Part shown: positions 25,328-34,896 of the stretch, in pieces
Layout of the letters: each line of letters starts with the position of its first letter
Position numbering within the stretch: the stretch's first letter is position 1
Origin: Tenggerimyces flavus
Lineage (GTDB): Bacteria > Actinomycetota > Actinomycetes > Propionibacteriales > Actinopolymorphaceae
Direction of reading: 5' to 3'
Length of the DNA: 64,000 bases
Assembly: GCF_016907715.1 (NCBI RefSeq)
Contig: NZ_JAFBCM010000001.1
Coordinates: 7,851,420-7,915,419, forward strand
Notes under the pieces: model-generated
The model's input: the letters and a program-made list of their open reading frames with translations, nothing else
Database searches by the model: none
Told to the model about the DNA's origin: nothing
Translations under genes and position numbers: made by a program

Positions 25328-25737
25328 TCTACCTCACCCTGGGTGAGCTGCTGCACGTCGCGGAACGCATCCTGGGCGACTTCGAGGTGCGCGACTACGG
25401 GCTCCTCGAGGCCGCCCTCGCCCGTCCCCGGGCGAGCGCGTTCGGCGAGGACGCGTACAAGACGCTCGACGAGAAGGCCGCCGCCCTCCTGCACTCCCTC
25501 GCGAAGAACCACGCCCTGGAAGACGGCAACAAGCGCCTCAGCCTCGCCGGGCTCATCGCGTTCTACGGCATGAACGGCCGCCGCCTCACGCTCACCAACG
25601 CCCAGGCGTACGACCTGATCATCGACGTCGCCGACGGCACGCTGGACACCGTGGCCGGCATCGCTCAGCGGTTGAGCCGGGCCACGGAGCCCAGGCGTCC
25701 TAGACTCCCGGAGAACGTGGGAGGAGCCAGCCAGTGA
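25324..25737 (+). CDS. Doc-type Fic-fold toxin
   Basis: Death-on-curing family protein of 137 residues. The catalytic loop [11 protein letters not shown] (His63, Asp67, Asn69, Lys70, Arg71) matches the Doc motif HxFx(D/N)xNKR, with Leu in place of Phe. Doc proteins phosphorylate EF-Tu and stop translation. The toxin is about ten residues longer than P1 Doc, with a tail [17 protein letters not shown]. It starts with GTG overlapping the antitoxin stop, and its own stop overlaps the GTG of the carboxylase alpha gene. The ribosome binding site of that gene (GGGAGGAG) lies inside the toxin tail. Confidence 0.85.
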   Translation: MIYLTLGELLHVAERILGDFEVRDYGLLEAALARPRASAFGEDAYKTLDEKAAALLHSLAKNHALEDGNKRLSLAGLIAFYGMNGRRLTLTNAQAYDLIIDVADGTLDTVAGIAQRLSRATEPRRPRLPENVGGASQ

Positions 25738-27491
25738 CCATCAGCAAGGTGCTCATCGCCAACCGCGGAGAGATCGCGGTCCGCATCGCCCGAGCCTGCG
25801 CGGACCACGGCCTCGCGAGCGTCGCCGTCTACGCCGACCCGGACCGGGACGCCTTGCACGTGCGCGTCGCCGACGAGGCGTACGCGCTGGACGGTGCCAC
25901 GCCGGCCGACAGCTACCTCGCGATCGACAAGCTCCTCCGCGTCGCCGAGCAGGCGGGAGCCGACGCCGTCCACCCCGGGTACGGCTTCCTCGCCGAGAAC
26001 GCCGCCTTCGCGCAGGCCGTGATCGACCACGGCCTGACCTGGATCGGCCCGCCGCCCGCGGCGATCGACGCGCTCGGCGACAAGGTGAAGGCCCGCCACA
26101 TCGCGCAGAAGGTCGGCGCCCCGCTCGTCGCCGGCACCCAGGACCCGGTCGAGGGCGCCGACGAGGTCGTGGCCTTCGCCCAGCAGAACGGCCTCCCGGT
26201 CGCGATCAAGGCCGCGTACGGAGGCGGCGGCCGCGGTCTCAAGGTGGCCCGCACGCTGGAGGAGATCCCCGAGCTGTTCGACTCCGCCGTCCGCGAGGCG
26301 GTCTCCGCGTTCGGCCGCGGCGAGTGCTTCGTCGAGCGTTACCTCGACCGCCCGCGCCACGTCGAGACCCAGTGCCTCGCCGACCAGCACGGCAACGTCG
26401 TCGTGGTCTCGACCCGCGACTGTTCCCTCCAGCGCAGGCATCAGAAGCTCGTCGAGGAAGCTCCGGCCCCGTTCCTCACCGACGCCCAGCGCGAGCAGCT
26501 TTACCAAGCCAGCAAGGCGATTCTGCTCGAGGCGGGCTACGAAGGCGCCGGCACCTGCGAGTTCCTCGTCGGGCAGGACGGCACGATCTCGTTCCTCGAG
26601 GTCAACACACGGCTGCAGGTCGAGCACCCGGTCACCGAGCAGGTCACCGGCATCGACCTGGTCCGCGAGATGTTCCGCATCGCGAACGGCGAATCGCTCG
26701 GCTACGACGACCCGCCGATCACCGGCCACTCGATCGAGTTCCGCATCAACGCCGAGGACGCCGGCCGCGGTTTCCTCCCCGCGCCCGGCACGTTGACCAG
26801 GTGGCACCCGCCGTCCGGTCCGGGCGTGCGGCTCGACGGCGGGTACGACCAGGGCGAGACCGTTCCCGGATCGTTCGACTCGCTGGTCGCCAAGCTCGTC
26901 GTGTCCGGGCGAGACCGGACGCAGGCGCTGGAACGGTCGCGGCGCGCGCTCGCGGAGTTCGAGGTCGACGGCATGCCGACGGTGATCGCGTTCCACCGCG
27001 CGGTCGTCGACGACCCGGCGTTCGTCGCCAGCGAGGGCAAGTTCGGCGTGCACACGCGCTGGATCGAGACCGAGTTCGTCAACACGATCGCGCCGTACGA
27101 GGGCGACCTCGCCGAAGCCGACGGTGCCGAACGGGACCGCGTCACCGTCGAGGTCAACGGCAAGCGGCTCGAGGTCGTGCTGCCCGCCGCACTGGGCGCC
27201 GCAGCCGCGCCGACAACGGCCGGGCGAAAGCCACCGCGCCGTTCCGGCGGAGCGAAGTCCGCGGCCACGGCGGGCGGCGACGCGCTGACCTCGCCGATGC
27301 AGGGCACCGTGGTCAAGGTCACCGTCGAGGAAGGGCAGACCGTCGCCGCGGGCGAGCTCATCGTCGTGCTCGAGGCGATGAAGATGGAGCAACCGGTCAA
27401 CGCGCACAAGAGCGGAACGATCACCGCCCTCGCCGCGACCGTGGGGGCGACCGTGAGCGCAGGCGCGGTGTTCTGCGAGATCAAGGACTGA
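25734..27491 (+). CDS. Acyl-CoA carboxylase alpha subunit (biotin carboxylase + BCCP)
   Basis: Protein of 585 residues combining biotin carboxylase ([32 protein letters not shown], the ATP-grasp loop [46 protein letters not shown]) and a C-terminal biotin carrier domain with EAMKMEQ (Lys550). It is the AccA2/AccA3-type subunit that serves actinobacterial acetyl- and propionyl-CoA carboxylases and belongs with pccB, the epsilon gene and maf in related genomes. It is probably essential. The GTG at 25734 has GGGAGGAG eight bases upstream and overlaps the toxin stop. The linker [19 protein letters not shown] is typical. Confidence 0.93.
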   Translation: MTISKVLIANRGEIAVRIARACADHGLASVAVYADPDRDALHVRVADEAYALDGATPADSYLAIDKLLRVAEQAGADAVHPGYGFLAENAAFAQAVIDHGLTWIGPPPAAIDALGDKVKARHIAQKVGAPLVAGTQDPVEGADEVVAFAQQNGLPVAIKAAYGGGGRGLKVARTLEEIPELFDSAVREAVSAFGRGECFVERYLDRPRHVETQCLADQHGNVVVVSTRDCSLQRRHQKLVEEAPAPFLTDAQREQLYQASKAILLEAGYEGAGTCEFLVGQDGTISFLEVNTRLQVEHPVTEQVTGIDLVREMFRIANGESLGYDDPPITGHSIEFRINAEDAGRGFLPAPGTLTRWHPPSGPGVRLDGGYDQGETVPGSFDSLVAKLVVSGRDRTQALERSRRALAEFEVDGMPTVIAFHRAVVDDPAFVASEGKFGVHTRWIETEFVNTIAPYEGDLAEADGAERDRVTVEVNGKRLEVVLPAALGAAAAPTTAGRKPPRRSGGAKSAATAGGDALTSPMQGTVVKVTVEEGQTVAAGELIVVLEAMKMEQPVNAHKSGTITALAATVGATVSAGAVFCEIKD

Positions 27492-27518
27492 TTCACCGCA
27501 CCACCAGGGGAGGCCGGG

Positions 27519-29942
27519 ATGGATGACAGCGCACGTCGGGCCATCGTGGAGGCGGCGCTCGCCAAGCTCGACCTCGACACCAAGTGCGGGCTGCTGGCCG
27601 GCGAGACCATGTGGAAACTGCCGGCCTGTGCAGCGATCGGGCTCGCCCCGATCGTCATGTCCGACGGGCCGATCGGCGTGCGCGGCGTGCGCTGGAGTGC
27701 GGACGACCCGTCCGTCGCGCTGCCGTCGCCGACGGCGCTCGGCGCCACCTGGGATCCGGCGCTCGCCGAACGAGCCGGCGCCCTGCTCGCCCAGGAGGCG
27801 CGCCGCAAGGGCGTGCACGTGCTGCTCGCCCCGACCGTCAACCTGCACCGTTCCCCGCTCGGCGGCCGGCACTTCGAGTCCTACTCGGAGGACCCGTTCC
27901 TCACCGCCGAACTCGGCACCGGCTACGTACGCGGCGTGCAGTCCGGCGGGGTCGCGACGACCGTCAAGCACTTCGTCGCGAACGACGCCGAGACCGAACG
28001 CTTCACCGTCGACAACCTCGTCGGCCCGCGCGCGCTCCGCGAGCTCTACCTCGCGCCGTTCGAGGCGATCGTCAAGAACGCCGGCGCCTGGGGTGTGATG
28101 TCGGCGTACAACCGTGTCAACGGCACGTCGATGACCGAGCATCACCAACTACAGAACGAGATTCTTCGCGGCGAGTGGGGCTTCGACGGCTTCGTCGTCT
28201 CGGACTGGACCGGCGCGCGGAGCACCGTCGGCGCGATCACCGGCGGCACGGACGTGGCGATGCCTGGCCCGGGCACGGTGTACGGACCGGCGCTTGCCGC
28301 CGCGGTCCGAGCTGGCGAGGTCGAGGAACGCGTCGTCGACGACGCAGTACGCCGCGTCCTGCTCCTCGCCTCCCGCGTCGGCGCGCTCGCCGGCGCCGAG
28401 CCCACCGAGCCGCCCGCCGGCATCGACGGCGACGCGCTCGCGCGTGAGGTCGCGCAACGCTCGTTCGTCCTTGTCCGCAACGAGAATCAGGCACTCCCGC
28501 TTACCGGCGTGCGGAGCGTCGCCGTCCTCGGCGCCGCCGCTCGCGACGCGCGGGTGCTCGGCGGCGGGTCGGCCGAGGTGTTCCCGGACCATGTGGTGTC
28601 GCCGCTCGACGGGCTGACCGCCGCGTTGCCGGAGGGCACCGTCCGATACGCCGTCGGCGCGGACCCGTCGGGCGAGCTCGCGTCTGCCGGCGCCGGGTTC
28701 CAGCTCGAAGCGGTCTGCCGCGGCGAGGACGATCAGGTGTTGGGCGGCACGCCGTTGCCGAACGGCTCGGTGCTCTGGATGGGCGCCGACTCGATGCCGC
28801 GGGACGTCGACTACGACGAACTGCACGCGGTCGAGATCACCGGCACGTTCGTACCGCGCGAGAGCGGCGAGCACGCGTTCGGCACCCGCGGACTCGGCGC
28901 GCACCGGCTCGTCGTGGGGTCGGAGGTGCTGTTCGACGGCGTGCACGAGCTTCCCGAGGGTGCCGACTTCATGGAGGCGATCTTCGGCGCGCCCGTCCAG
29001 CGCGGCTCGGTGAACCTCGAAGCGGGCAAGGCGATTCAGGTCAGCTTGACGTATGTCGTTCCCAAGTACGACGGCCCGATCAAGGTCGTCGCTTTCGCGC
29101 TGGCGCACAGTGGCCCGCAGCGGACGTCGGACGAGCTCATCGCCGAAGCCGTCGAGGTGGCTCGTGCCGCTGACGCGGCGATCGTCGTGGTCGCGACGAC
29201 CGAACGGGTCGAGTCGGAGGGCTTCGACCGGACGAGTTTGGCCTTGCCCGGCACGCAGGACGAGCTGGTCCGCGCGGTCGCGGCGGTGAATCCGCGTACG
29301 GTCGTCGTCGTGAACGCCGGGGCGCCGGTCGAGCTGCCGTGGCGCGACTCGGTCGCGGCGGTGCTCCTGACCTGGTTCCCCGGTCAGGAGGGCGGCGCGG
29401 CGTTGGCGGACGTGCTGCTCGGGTCGGCCGAGCCCGGTGGCCGGTTGCCGACGACCTGGCCCGCGGTCCTCGCGGACGCTCCCGTGACCCAGGTGACGCC
29501 GCGGAACGGGCAGCTCGCGTACGACGAGGGTGTCTTCATCGGCTACCGCGCGTGGGAGCGGGCGGGGCGGACGCCCGCGTACCCGTTCGGGCACGGGCTC
29601 GGCTACACCGACTGGGAGTACGAGGCGATCCTCGTCTCGCCGACGGTGGCTCGGGTACGGATCCGCAACCTGGGTTCGCGTCCCGGCCGCGAGGTCGTGC
29701 AGGTGTACGTCGCCCCGGTCGACGACTCCGCCGAGCGGCCGGCCCGTTGGCTGGCCGGCTTCGCGTCCGTCGAGGTCGACCCCAGCGAGAGCGCCGAGGT
29801 GGAGGTCGCGCTGCCGGAGCGGGCGTTCCAGATCTGGGACGAGCAGTTCGCATCGTGGCGGTTGGTGCCCGGCGCGTACGAGGTGCAGGCCGGTCGTTCG
29901 ATCGCCGACTGCCGCCTCACCGCGCCGCTCCAGATCGGCTGA
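27519..29942 (+). CDS. GH3 beta-glycosidase with PA14 domain
   Basis: Glycoside hydrolase family 3 enzyme of 807 residues without signal peptide. The N-terminal barrel contains APTVNLHRSPLGGRHFESYS, KHFVANDAETER and the nucleophile segment FVVSDWTGARS (Asp229). The alpha/beta sandwich is interrupted by a PA14 module at roughly residues 390-520, and the C-terminus is a fibronectin-III-like domain (NLGSRPGREVVQVYVAP). This layout resembles beta-glucosidases that release glucose from beta-glucosides, with PA14 shaping the substrate pocket. It lies 27 bp after the carboxylase alpha gene but has no functional link to it. It ends 2 bp before the converging membrane protein gene. Confidence 0.9.
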   Translation: MDDSARRAIVEAALAKLDLDTKCGLLAGETMWKLPACAAIGLAPIVMSDGPIGVRGVRWSADDPSVALPSPTALGATWDPALAERAGALLAQEARRKGVHVLLAPTVNLHRSPLGGRHFESYSEDPFLTAELGTGYVRGVQSGGVATTVKHFVANDAETERFTVDNLVGPRALRELYLAPFEAIVKNAGAWGVMSAYNRVNGTSMTEHHQLQNEILRGEWGFDGFVVSDWTGARSTVGAITGGTDVAMPGPGTVYGPALAAAVRAGEVEERVVDDAVRRVLLLASRVGALAGAEPTEPPAGIDGDALAREVAQRSFVLVRNENQALPLTGVRSVAVLGAAARDARVLGGGSAEVFPDHVVSPLDGLTAALPEGTVRYAVGADPSGELASAGAGFQLEAVCRGEDDQVLGGTPLPNGSVLWMGADSMPRDVDYDELHAVEITGTFVPRESGEHAFGTRGLGAHRLVVGSEVLFDGVHELPEGADFMEAIFGAPVQRGSVNLEAGKAIQVSLTYVVPKYDGPIKVVAFALAHSGPQRTSDELIAEAVEVARAADAAIVVVATTERVESEGFDRTSLALPGTQDELVRAVAAVNPRTVVVVNAGAPVELPWRDSVAAVLLTWFPGQEGGAALADVLLGSAEPGGRLPTTWPAVLADAPVTQVTPRNGQLAYDEGVFIGYRAWERAGRTPAYPFGHGLGYTDWEYEAILVSPTVARVRIRNLGSRPGREVVQVYVAPVDDSAERPARWLAGFASVEVDPSESAEVEVALPERAFQIWDEQFASWRLVPGAYEVQAGRSIADCRLTAPLQIG

Positions 29943-29944
29943 CC

Positions 29945-30841
29945 TCAGTCGGTGCGGATCCAGGCGATCGAGGCGGACACTCCAGCGACCAGCAGGGAGC
30001 TGCCGAGGACCGCGAGCGCCGTCGGGCGGAACGACTCGGCCGCGGCGTCGTAGATCAGCGCCTCGATGCTCGGCGGCGCGAGGTCGCTGCCGATGGTCAG
30101 GCCGAGCAGCAGCGCGATCATCGCGACCGCGACACCGAGTGCCGCGGCGACGAGCGTACGCATCCGGCGGACCGCGGCGATCAGCGCGAGCAGGAACAGG
30201 CCGATCGCGACGAACGGCGCGTACGTGCCGAGCAGGTGGACCCGTTCGTACCACGTCCGCGCGGTCCCGACGGTCTCCGACCGCACCAGCACGACCTGGG
30301 TCTGGCCGGGCTGGATCTGCGACGCCGCGGTCAGCCCGTCCGCGACCAGCCGGCGCTTGATCTCATCGATCAACGGCGCCACGTCCACGCTGATCGCGGT
30401 CGCGGGTCCGGTCCGCTGGGTGACGATCACCGTCTGCGCGTTCCTTGCCAGCGTCTCCCAGACACCGGTCGCCGCGGAGGTCGCGAGCACGTCCTGGATC
30501 CGTTGTTGGATGAGGGCTCGTACGGCCACGTCGGACACGTTCACCAGGTTGCGGATGTCGTCGAGGAACCCGCCGGTGATGCCCCGTCGTGCCAACGAGT
30601 CCAACCCGTCGCCGATGTTGCCCTTGACGTCGATCCGCTCCATCAGTGCCCCGGTCACCTGCTTGGCAACCGTCACGTGCAGCCGCGGGTCGGCGGAGAT
30701 CGTGCGCACCGTCGAACGGAACTCGGTCGTCGACATCGCCCGGTCCGCCCACGCCGCCGGCACGGCGACCAGCGTGGCCAGCGAACCCAGGATGAGCAGC
30801 AAAGTGGCAACGACGGCCCGCCACCCCTGCTTCGCTGCCAC
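29945..30841 (-). CDS. Actinobacterial membrane protein of unknown function
   Basis: Protein of 298 residues with an N-terminal transmembrane segment (AVVATLLLILGSLATLVAV), a long extracytoplasmic helical region (about residues 35-205) and three C-terminal hydrophobic segments (PFVAIGLFLLALIAAV, LVAAALGVAVAMIALLLGL, LAVLGSSLLVAGVSASIAW). Similar membrane proteins are common in actinobacteria and have no known role. The GTG at 30841 is preferred over 30868 because GGGAGG lies six bases before it. Convergent with GH3, with a 2-bp gap and no terminator hairpin between them. Confidence 0.7.
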   Translation of the reverse strand: MAAKQGWRAVVATLLLILGSLATLVAVPAAWADRAMSTTEFRSTVRTISADPRLHVTVAKQVTGALMERIDVKGNIGDGLDSLARRGITGGFLDDIRNLVNVSDVAVRALIQQRIQDVLATSAATGVWETLARNAQTVIVTQRTGPATAISVDVAPLIDEIKRRLVADGLTAASQIQPGQTQVVLVRSETVGTARTWYERVHLLGTYAPFVAIGLFLLALIAAVRRMRTLVAAALGVAVAMIALLLGLTIGSDLAPPSIEALIYDAAAESFRPTALAVLGSSLLVAGVSASIAWIRTD

Positions 30842-30903
30842 GTCAGACCTCCCGCGTACGCCGCCCACTCAGGGAATCGTCGCACGCGGGAGGGTCTAAG
30901 GCC

Positions 30904-31072
30904 GTGTCTGCCAAAGATCGCCTGGCGCGCGGCGCCCCACATCCCGCCTGGCCGCGGTGCACATCGTCACCCATATAACCAATATGAATTCCTCCTGCAC
31001 CACGCCCAGCCGGGCGCGGGGCGCCGCGCGCCATCGCGCTACGCGCGATGACCGGCGCTATTTGCCAGACAC
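30904..31072. repeat. 169-bp inverted-repeat element (MITE-like or terminator)
   Basis: Ends GTGTCTGCCAAAGATCGCC and GGCGCTATTTGCCAGACAC are imperfect inverted repeats. Inside them, TGGCGCGCGGCGCCCC is repeated inverted as GGGGCGCCGCGCGCCA, 16 bp perfect. The right side carries an extra small hairpin, CATCGCG/CGCGATG. The centre is AT-rich for this genome (CCCATATAACCAATATGAAT). No target-site duplication is obvious and no second copy is in the window. It lies after the S8 peptidase stop and before the membrane protein start, both on the minus strand. Confidence 0.65.
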
Positions 31073-31084
31073 GACCAACGCTTG

Positions 31085-34000
31085 CTACTTCAGCCCGTAC
31101 GCCCGGGTCACGGTCTGCTGCAGCCGGTTGCCGGCCTGGTCGGACACATCCACCCGAAGCGTCACCGCGCCACCCGCGGCCTTCTGCGGATGCACGACGA
31201 GCGCTTTGTAGGTGTTCCGCCCGGTCCTGAGCAGCCGCGCGGACTCCCAGGTAGCACCGTCGTCGTATGACAACTCCAGCTTGACGCGGGCGATCCTGGC
31301 CGACTTCGCGCCGTCCTGGTGCCGTACCGCCAGCTTCAGCGGCACCAACCGGCCGGTGCGCACCTGGCTCGAGGCGTCGGCCGTCGGAACGTCGTACTCG
31401 GCCAGCAGCAACGGCAGCTGCTCCGGCTTCTTCTCGGTCCCGGTGCCCTTCGAGGAGAACGTCCACGCCGAGGCGAGCTTCGTCGAGTACTTCCACCAGG
31501 GGAACGACCGCGTGCTCTCCTGCTCGAGCCGGAACGTGTCCGCGCCGGCGGCGAGCTCGTAGAAGCCGAACCGGTCGGGCGTCTCCCCCACCAGCTTTCC
31601 GGCGCGATAGAGCCGCTGAACGTGCGTGTCGGCAGAGGAGTTGTCGACCCGGTCGCGCTGGTCGGCGAACGCGTTCATCACGACCTCGAGCGCGCCTTCC
31701 GTACGCCGCGCCGTGCCGAGCCACGGCAGGTCGTTGCCCGCGGGCAGCGAGTGCGTCGCGACCGGATGGAACCAGCGGACGTCGTGCCGCGAGCCCGGCC
31801 GATACGCACGCGGCAGCTCGGCCAGGCTGACGCCGGAGCTGTCGTCCAGGTTGACCGGAAGGATCACCTGCGTCCACTTCATCTGGTTCGCGAGGATGTA
31901 GTCGGTCCGCGTGGACGGGGTGTCGAACTGCGGGATGAGGTTGCCGCCGTTCTCGCTCCCCAGCGGCGTGATCGCGCTGCGCACCTCCGAGGTCTCGCCG
32001 CCGCTCGGCGCGTGGGCGCCGAACGACACCGCCACCTTCGCCAGCTCACTCTTGCGCACCCGGTACGTCAGGTCGGCCGGGATCCGGCCCTCCACCGGAA
32101 TCGCCAGATCGTAGACGTACGGCGACCGCGCGATCCCCGTGACGTCCAGCCGGACCGGGCCTTTCTCCACCAGGGCAAGCAACTTCGCGGCCGCTGCCCG
32201 GTCGGTCATGATGCTCGGAGTCTCGTACGGCGGCTCGCCCCACCACCACTCGCCGGATCGTCCCGGGAACGACGGGTCGTAGAACAGCGCGAGCTTCGCG
32301 CCAGCGGCGGCCGCCGCCCGTGCCTCGTCGGCGAACGACGAGTTCTGGTCGTGCGCGATCAACGCGACGCCACCCTCGACGTCGCCGCCCGGGAACGTGT
32401 CGACCGGCATCCTGGCTTTCCCGTCGAACCGAGGGGCGAACGGGATCGCACGCGGCGCGAGGTCGAGGCCCTTCGCGCCCACGACGTTCATTGTGATCGG
32501 CGGCGCCTCGCGGCGTACCTCTGTGGAGAACTCGAGCTTTCCGACCTTCGCCTTCGCCGACGGCACCGCGAACAGCCGCCGGTTGGTGTCGTGGGCGGTC
32601 CCGCCGAACCCGTTCCAGGACGCTCCGTTCGCGGAGACCCGGACGAGGCCGAACGCCTTCGTGTGGGTGTTGGTCCTGGGTCCGTTCTGGACGTCGAGCG
32701 TGACCTCGCGGGCCTTGGTGCCGTCCAGGTCGACCGTCGTGTCGCGCTGGAGATCGACGTTCGGCTCGTGGATGAGGAGGAACTCCGGGAGCGACTCGTC
32801 GGTCGCGTTCACGGCCGCGGTGACGCCGACGCTGTACGCACCCTTGGGCAGGCGGAGGGTGACCTTGCCGTTCTCGATGGGGATGAACGGGTTCAGCGGG
32901 TACCACTGGCCGTCGTCGGTGTCGGCGATGTTGAGCAGGTCGGTGATGGGCTCGCCGTGCCGGTCGACGGCGTTGATCGTGAGGTCGTACAGCTCGGGCT
33001 CGAGGTACCAGGCGATCGGCGTGCGGAGCTGGCCGTCGCCGTTTGTGGCGGTGAGCGCGCCTTCGTGGACGCCGTTCGGCATTCCGGCGGGGTCGAGACG
33101 TACGTTCACGGTCGCACTGCTCTGGGCGGCGATCGTGAGCGCGGTCTGGTCGATGGTGAGGTTGCCGGTGACCGCGAGCTCGAGGGTGACGGGGCTGGTG
33201 CCGGTGTTGGTGTACGTGATCGGCTTGGTCACCGGCGCGGGGTTGTCGTGGGGCCACTTGAAGTAGCCGAGCTCGAGCTTTCCAGTGTCGGTGTGGACCT
33301 GCTCGGTCGTCGCGTGGGCGACGTCGATGCGGCCGGCGCCCTGCTCGAACTCGGTGAGGTCGGCGTGCGGCTTCGCGGTGCTCATCAGGCTGGCGCGGAC
33401 CTCGTTCGCCTTCCAGGACGGGTGCTGCTGCAGCAGGATCGCGGCGGCTCCCGCGACGTGCGGCGCGGCCATCGACGTTCCGCTCAGGCTGACGTGGTCG
33501 TCGCCGACGGGGTCGCCGAGCTCGGTGCCCGCCGCCTTCGCGGCGACGATGTCGACGCCGGGCGCGGTCACGTCCGGCTTGAGACCGCCGTCGCCCACGC
33601 GCGGGCCGCGGCTGGAGAAGTCCGCGAGCTCGTCCTGCTTGTCGACGGCGCCGACGGTCAACGCCTCGTCCGCACTACCGGGACTGCCGATCGTCTGCTC
33701 GCCCAGCTGGCCGTCGTTGCCCGCGGAGATGACGAACAGCGTGCCGGTCTGTTGGGTGAGGCGGTTGACGGTCTCCTCGACCGGGTCGACGCCCGGGCTG
33801 TCGGTGCCGCCGAGGCTGAGGTTGACGACGTTCGCGCCCTGGGCGACCGCCCACTCCATGCCGGCGATGATGCCGTCCCAGTAGCCGCCGCCGCTGTCGT
33901 CGAGGACCTTGGCGCTGAGGAGCGTGGCGTCGGGGGCGACGCCCCTGTACTTGGTGTCGTTGCTGGCGACGATCGAGGCGACGTGCGTGCCGTGGCCGAA

Positions 34001-34765
34001 GTGGTCGGTGACCTCGGGGCTCTCGCTGAAGTTCTTGGCCTCAACGACGTTGTTCTGGAGGTCGGGGTGGGTCGCGTCGATGCCGGTGTCGGCGATCGCG
34101 ACCTTGATGCCCTCGCCGGTGAAGCCCTTCGCCCAGGCTGCGGGGGCGCCGATCTGCTTGACGCTCTGGTCGAGGCTCGCTTGCACCTTCTGGCTGAGCC
34201 AGATGTAGTCGACTCCGCTGTCCAGCTTTGCTGTTCTGGCCGGCTTGGTGTCGATGGCGTTCCAGAACGTGTCCGCGTTCTGCTTGTCGACGCGGACGGC
34301 TTCGGCGTTGATCGACTTCAGCAGCCTGGTGCGCTTGGCGCCCTTGATCGTGGCTTTGGCTTGGGAGCGGTCGAGGATCAGCGGGAGGGTCTTGGAGCGC
34401 TTGTCGTCGAAGCCCTGCTCGATGAGCGTCGTGACGTCGAACAGCGTCGGGTCGAGTCGCTTGGCGAGGACGTACGGGCGGGCCTTCTCGGGGATCACGT
34501 ACGTGTGGCCGTGCTGCCTGAGGATCTGGAGGTAGTCCGAGCTTCGCTGCTTGCCGATCAGCGACACGGGCTCGCGGCCGGGCTGGCCTGGCCCGACGAG
34601 GACGACGTCGCCGGTGACCAGCGTGACCCGGTGCGCCCCTGCTGCCCCCGCGGTATTGGGCTTGCTCGCGACGTCGACTTGGGCCTGCCCAACGCCCGTC
34701 CCCGCCACCATCACCGCCGCGAGGACGCTCGCCGCGATGGCATGCCTTCGTGGTTTCTGGACCAT
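31085..34765 (-). CDS. Secreted S8 (subtilisin-like) serine peptidase, giant
   Basis: Protein of 1226 residues with an N-terminal signal peptide (AIAASVLAAVMVAGTGVGQA), a propeptide-like region to about 200 and a subtilisin domain with an intact triad: Asp226 in AIADTGIDATHPD, His261 in GHGTHVAS, Ser431 in LSGTSMAAPHVAG, plus oxyanion Asn in VISAGNDG. The long C-terminal part (about residues 470-1226) consists of beta domains including a PA-like region. The start at 34765 (MVQKPRRHAIA) has GGGGAGAAC before it. Expected to be extracellular and to degrade proteins. A paralogue of the same layout and near-equal length is at 47414-51160. Confidence 0.9.
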   Translation of the reverse strand: MVQKPRRHAIAASVLAAVMVAGTGVGQAQVDVASKPNTAGAAGAHRVTLVTGDVVLVGPGQPGREPVSLIGKQRSSDYLQILRQHGHTYVIPEKARPYVLAKRLDPTLFDVTTLIEQGFDDKRSKTLPLILDRSQAKATIKGAKRTRLLKSINAEAVRVDKQNADTFWNAIDTKPARTAKLDSGVDYIWLSQKVQASLDQSVKQIGAPAAWAKGFTGEGIKVAIADTGIDATHPDLQNNVVEAKNFSESPEVTDHFGHGTHVASIVASNDTKYRGVAPDATLLSAKVLDDSGGGYWDGIIAGMEWAVAQGANVVNLSLGGTDSPGVDPVEETVNRLTQQTGTLFVISAGNDGQLGEQTIGSPGSADEALTVGAVDKQDELADFSSRGPRVGDGGLKPDVTAPGVDIVAAKAAGTELGDPVGDDHVSLSGTSMAAPHVAGAAAILLQQHPSWKANEVRASLMSTAKPHADLTEFEQGAGRIDVAHATTEQVHTDTGKLELGYFKWPHDNPAPVTKPITYTNTGTSPVTLELAVTGNLTIDQTALTIAAQSSATVNVRLDPAGMPNGVHEGALTATNGDGQLRTPIAWYLEPELYDLTINAVDRHGEPITDLLNIADTDDGQWYPLNPFIPIENGKVTLRLPKGAYSVGVTAAVNATDESLPEFLLIHEPNVDLQRDTTVDLDGTKAREVTLDVQNGPRTNTHTKAFGLVRVSANGASWNGFGGTAHDTNRRLFAVPSAKAKVGKLEFSTEVRREAPPITMNVVGAKGLDLAPRAIPFAPRFDGKARMPVDTFPGGDVEGGVALIAHDQNSSFADEARAAAAAGAKLALFYDPSFPGRSGEWWWGEPPYETPSIMTDRAAAAKLLALVEKGPVRLDVTGIARSPYVYDLAIPVEGRIPADLTYRVRKSELAKVAVSFGAHAPSGGETSEVRSAITPLGSENGGNLIPQFDTPSTRTDYILANQMKWTQVILPVNLDDSSGVSLAELPRAYRPGSRHDVRWFHPVATHSLPAGNDLPWLGTARRTEGALEVVMNAFADQRDRVDNSSADTHVQRLYRAGKLVGETPDRFGFYELAAGADTFRLEQESTRSFPWWKYSTKLASAWTFSSKGTGTEKKPEQLPLLLAEYDVPTADASSQVRTGRLVPLKLAVRHQDGAKSARIARVKLELSYDDGATWESARLLRTGRNTYKALVVHPQKAAGGAVTLRVDVSDQAGNRLQQTVTRAYGLK

Positions 34766-34896
34766 GTTCTCCCCGTCATCGGCCAACAGAAGGAGGCCCG
34801 AGCCGGACAGCTCGAACCTCACACCAGAAACGACGCCTGCCGCGGGCAGAAAGGGTAATCGGTGTCCATTTCCGGCCCGACCGGGCGAGCCCGTCG

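Noticed and set aside
19381-27491. One branched-chain operon from the carboxylase beta to the alpha gene
   Set aside because: The beta and dehydrogenase genes are on the minus strand and the alpha gene is on the plus strand behind a toxin-antitoxin pair, so they are separate units.
25665-28148. Large antisense frame opposite the carboxylase alpha and GH3 genes
   Set aside because: Complement-strand shadow of two clear genes.
31319-34858. Long open frame antisense to the first S8 peptidase
   Set aside because: It is the complement-strand shadow of a gene with strong catalytic motifs; composition is Arg/Val/Gly-rich without any domain, as expected from high-GC antisense frames.
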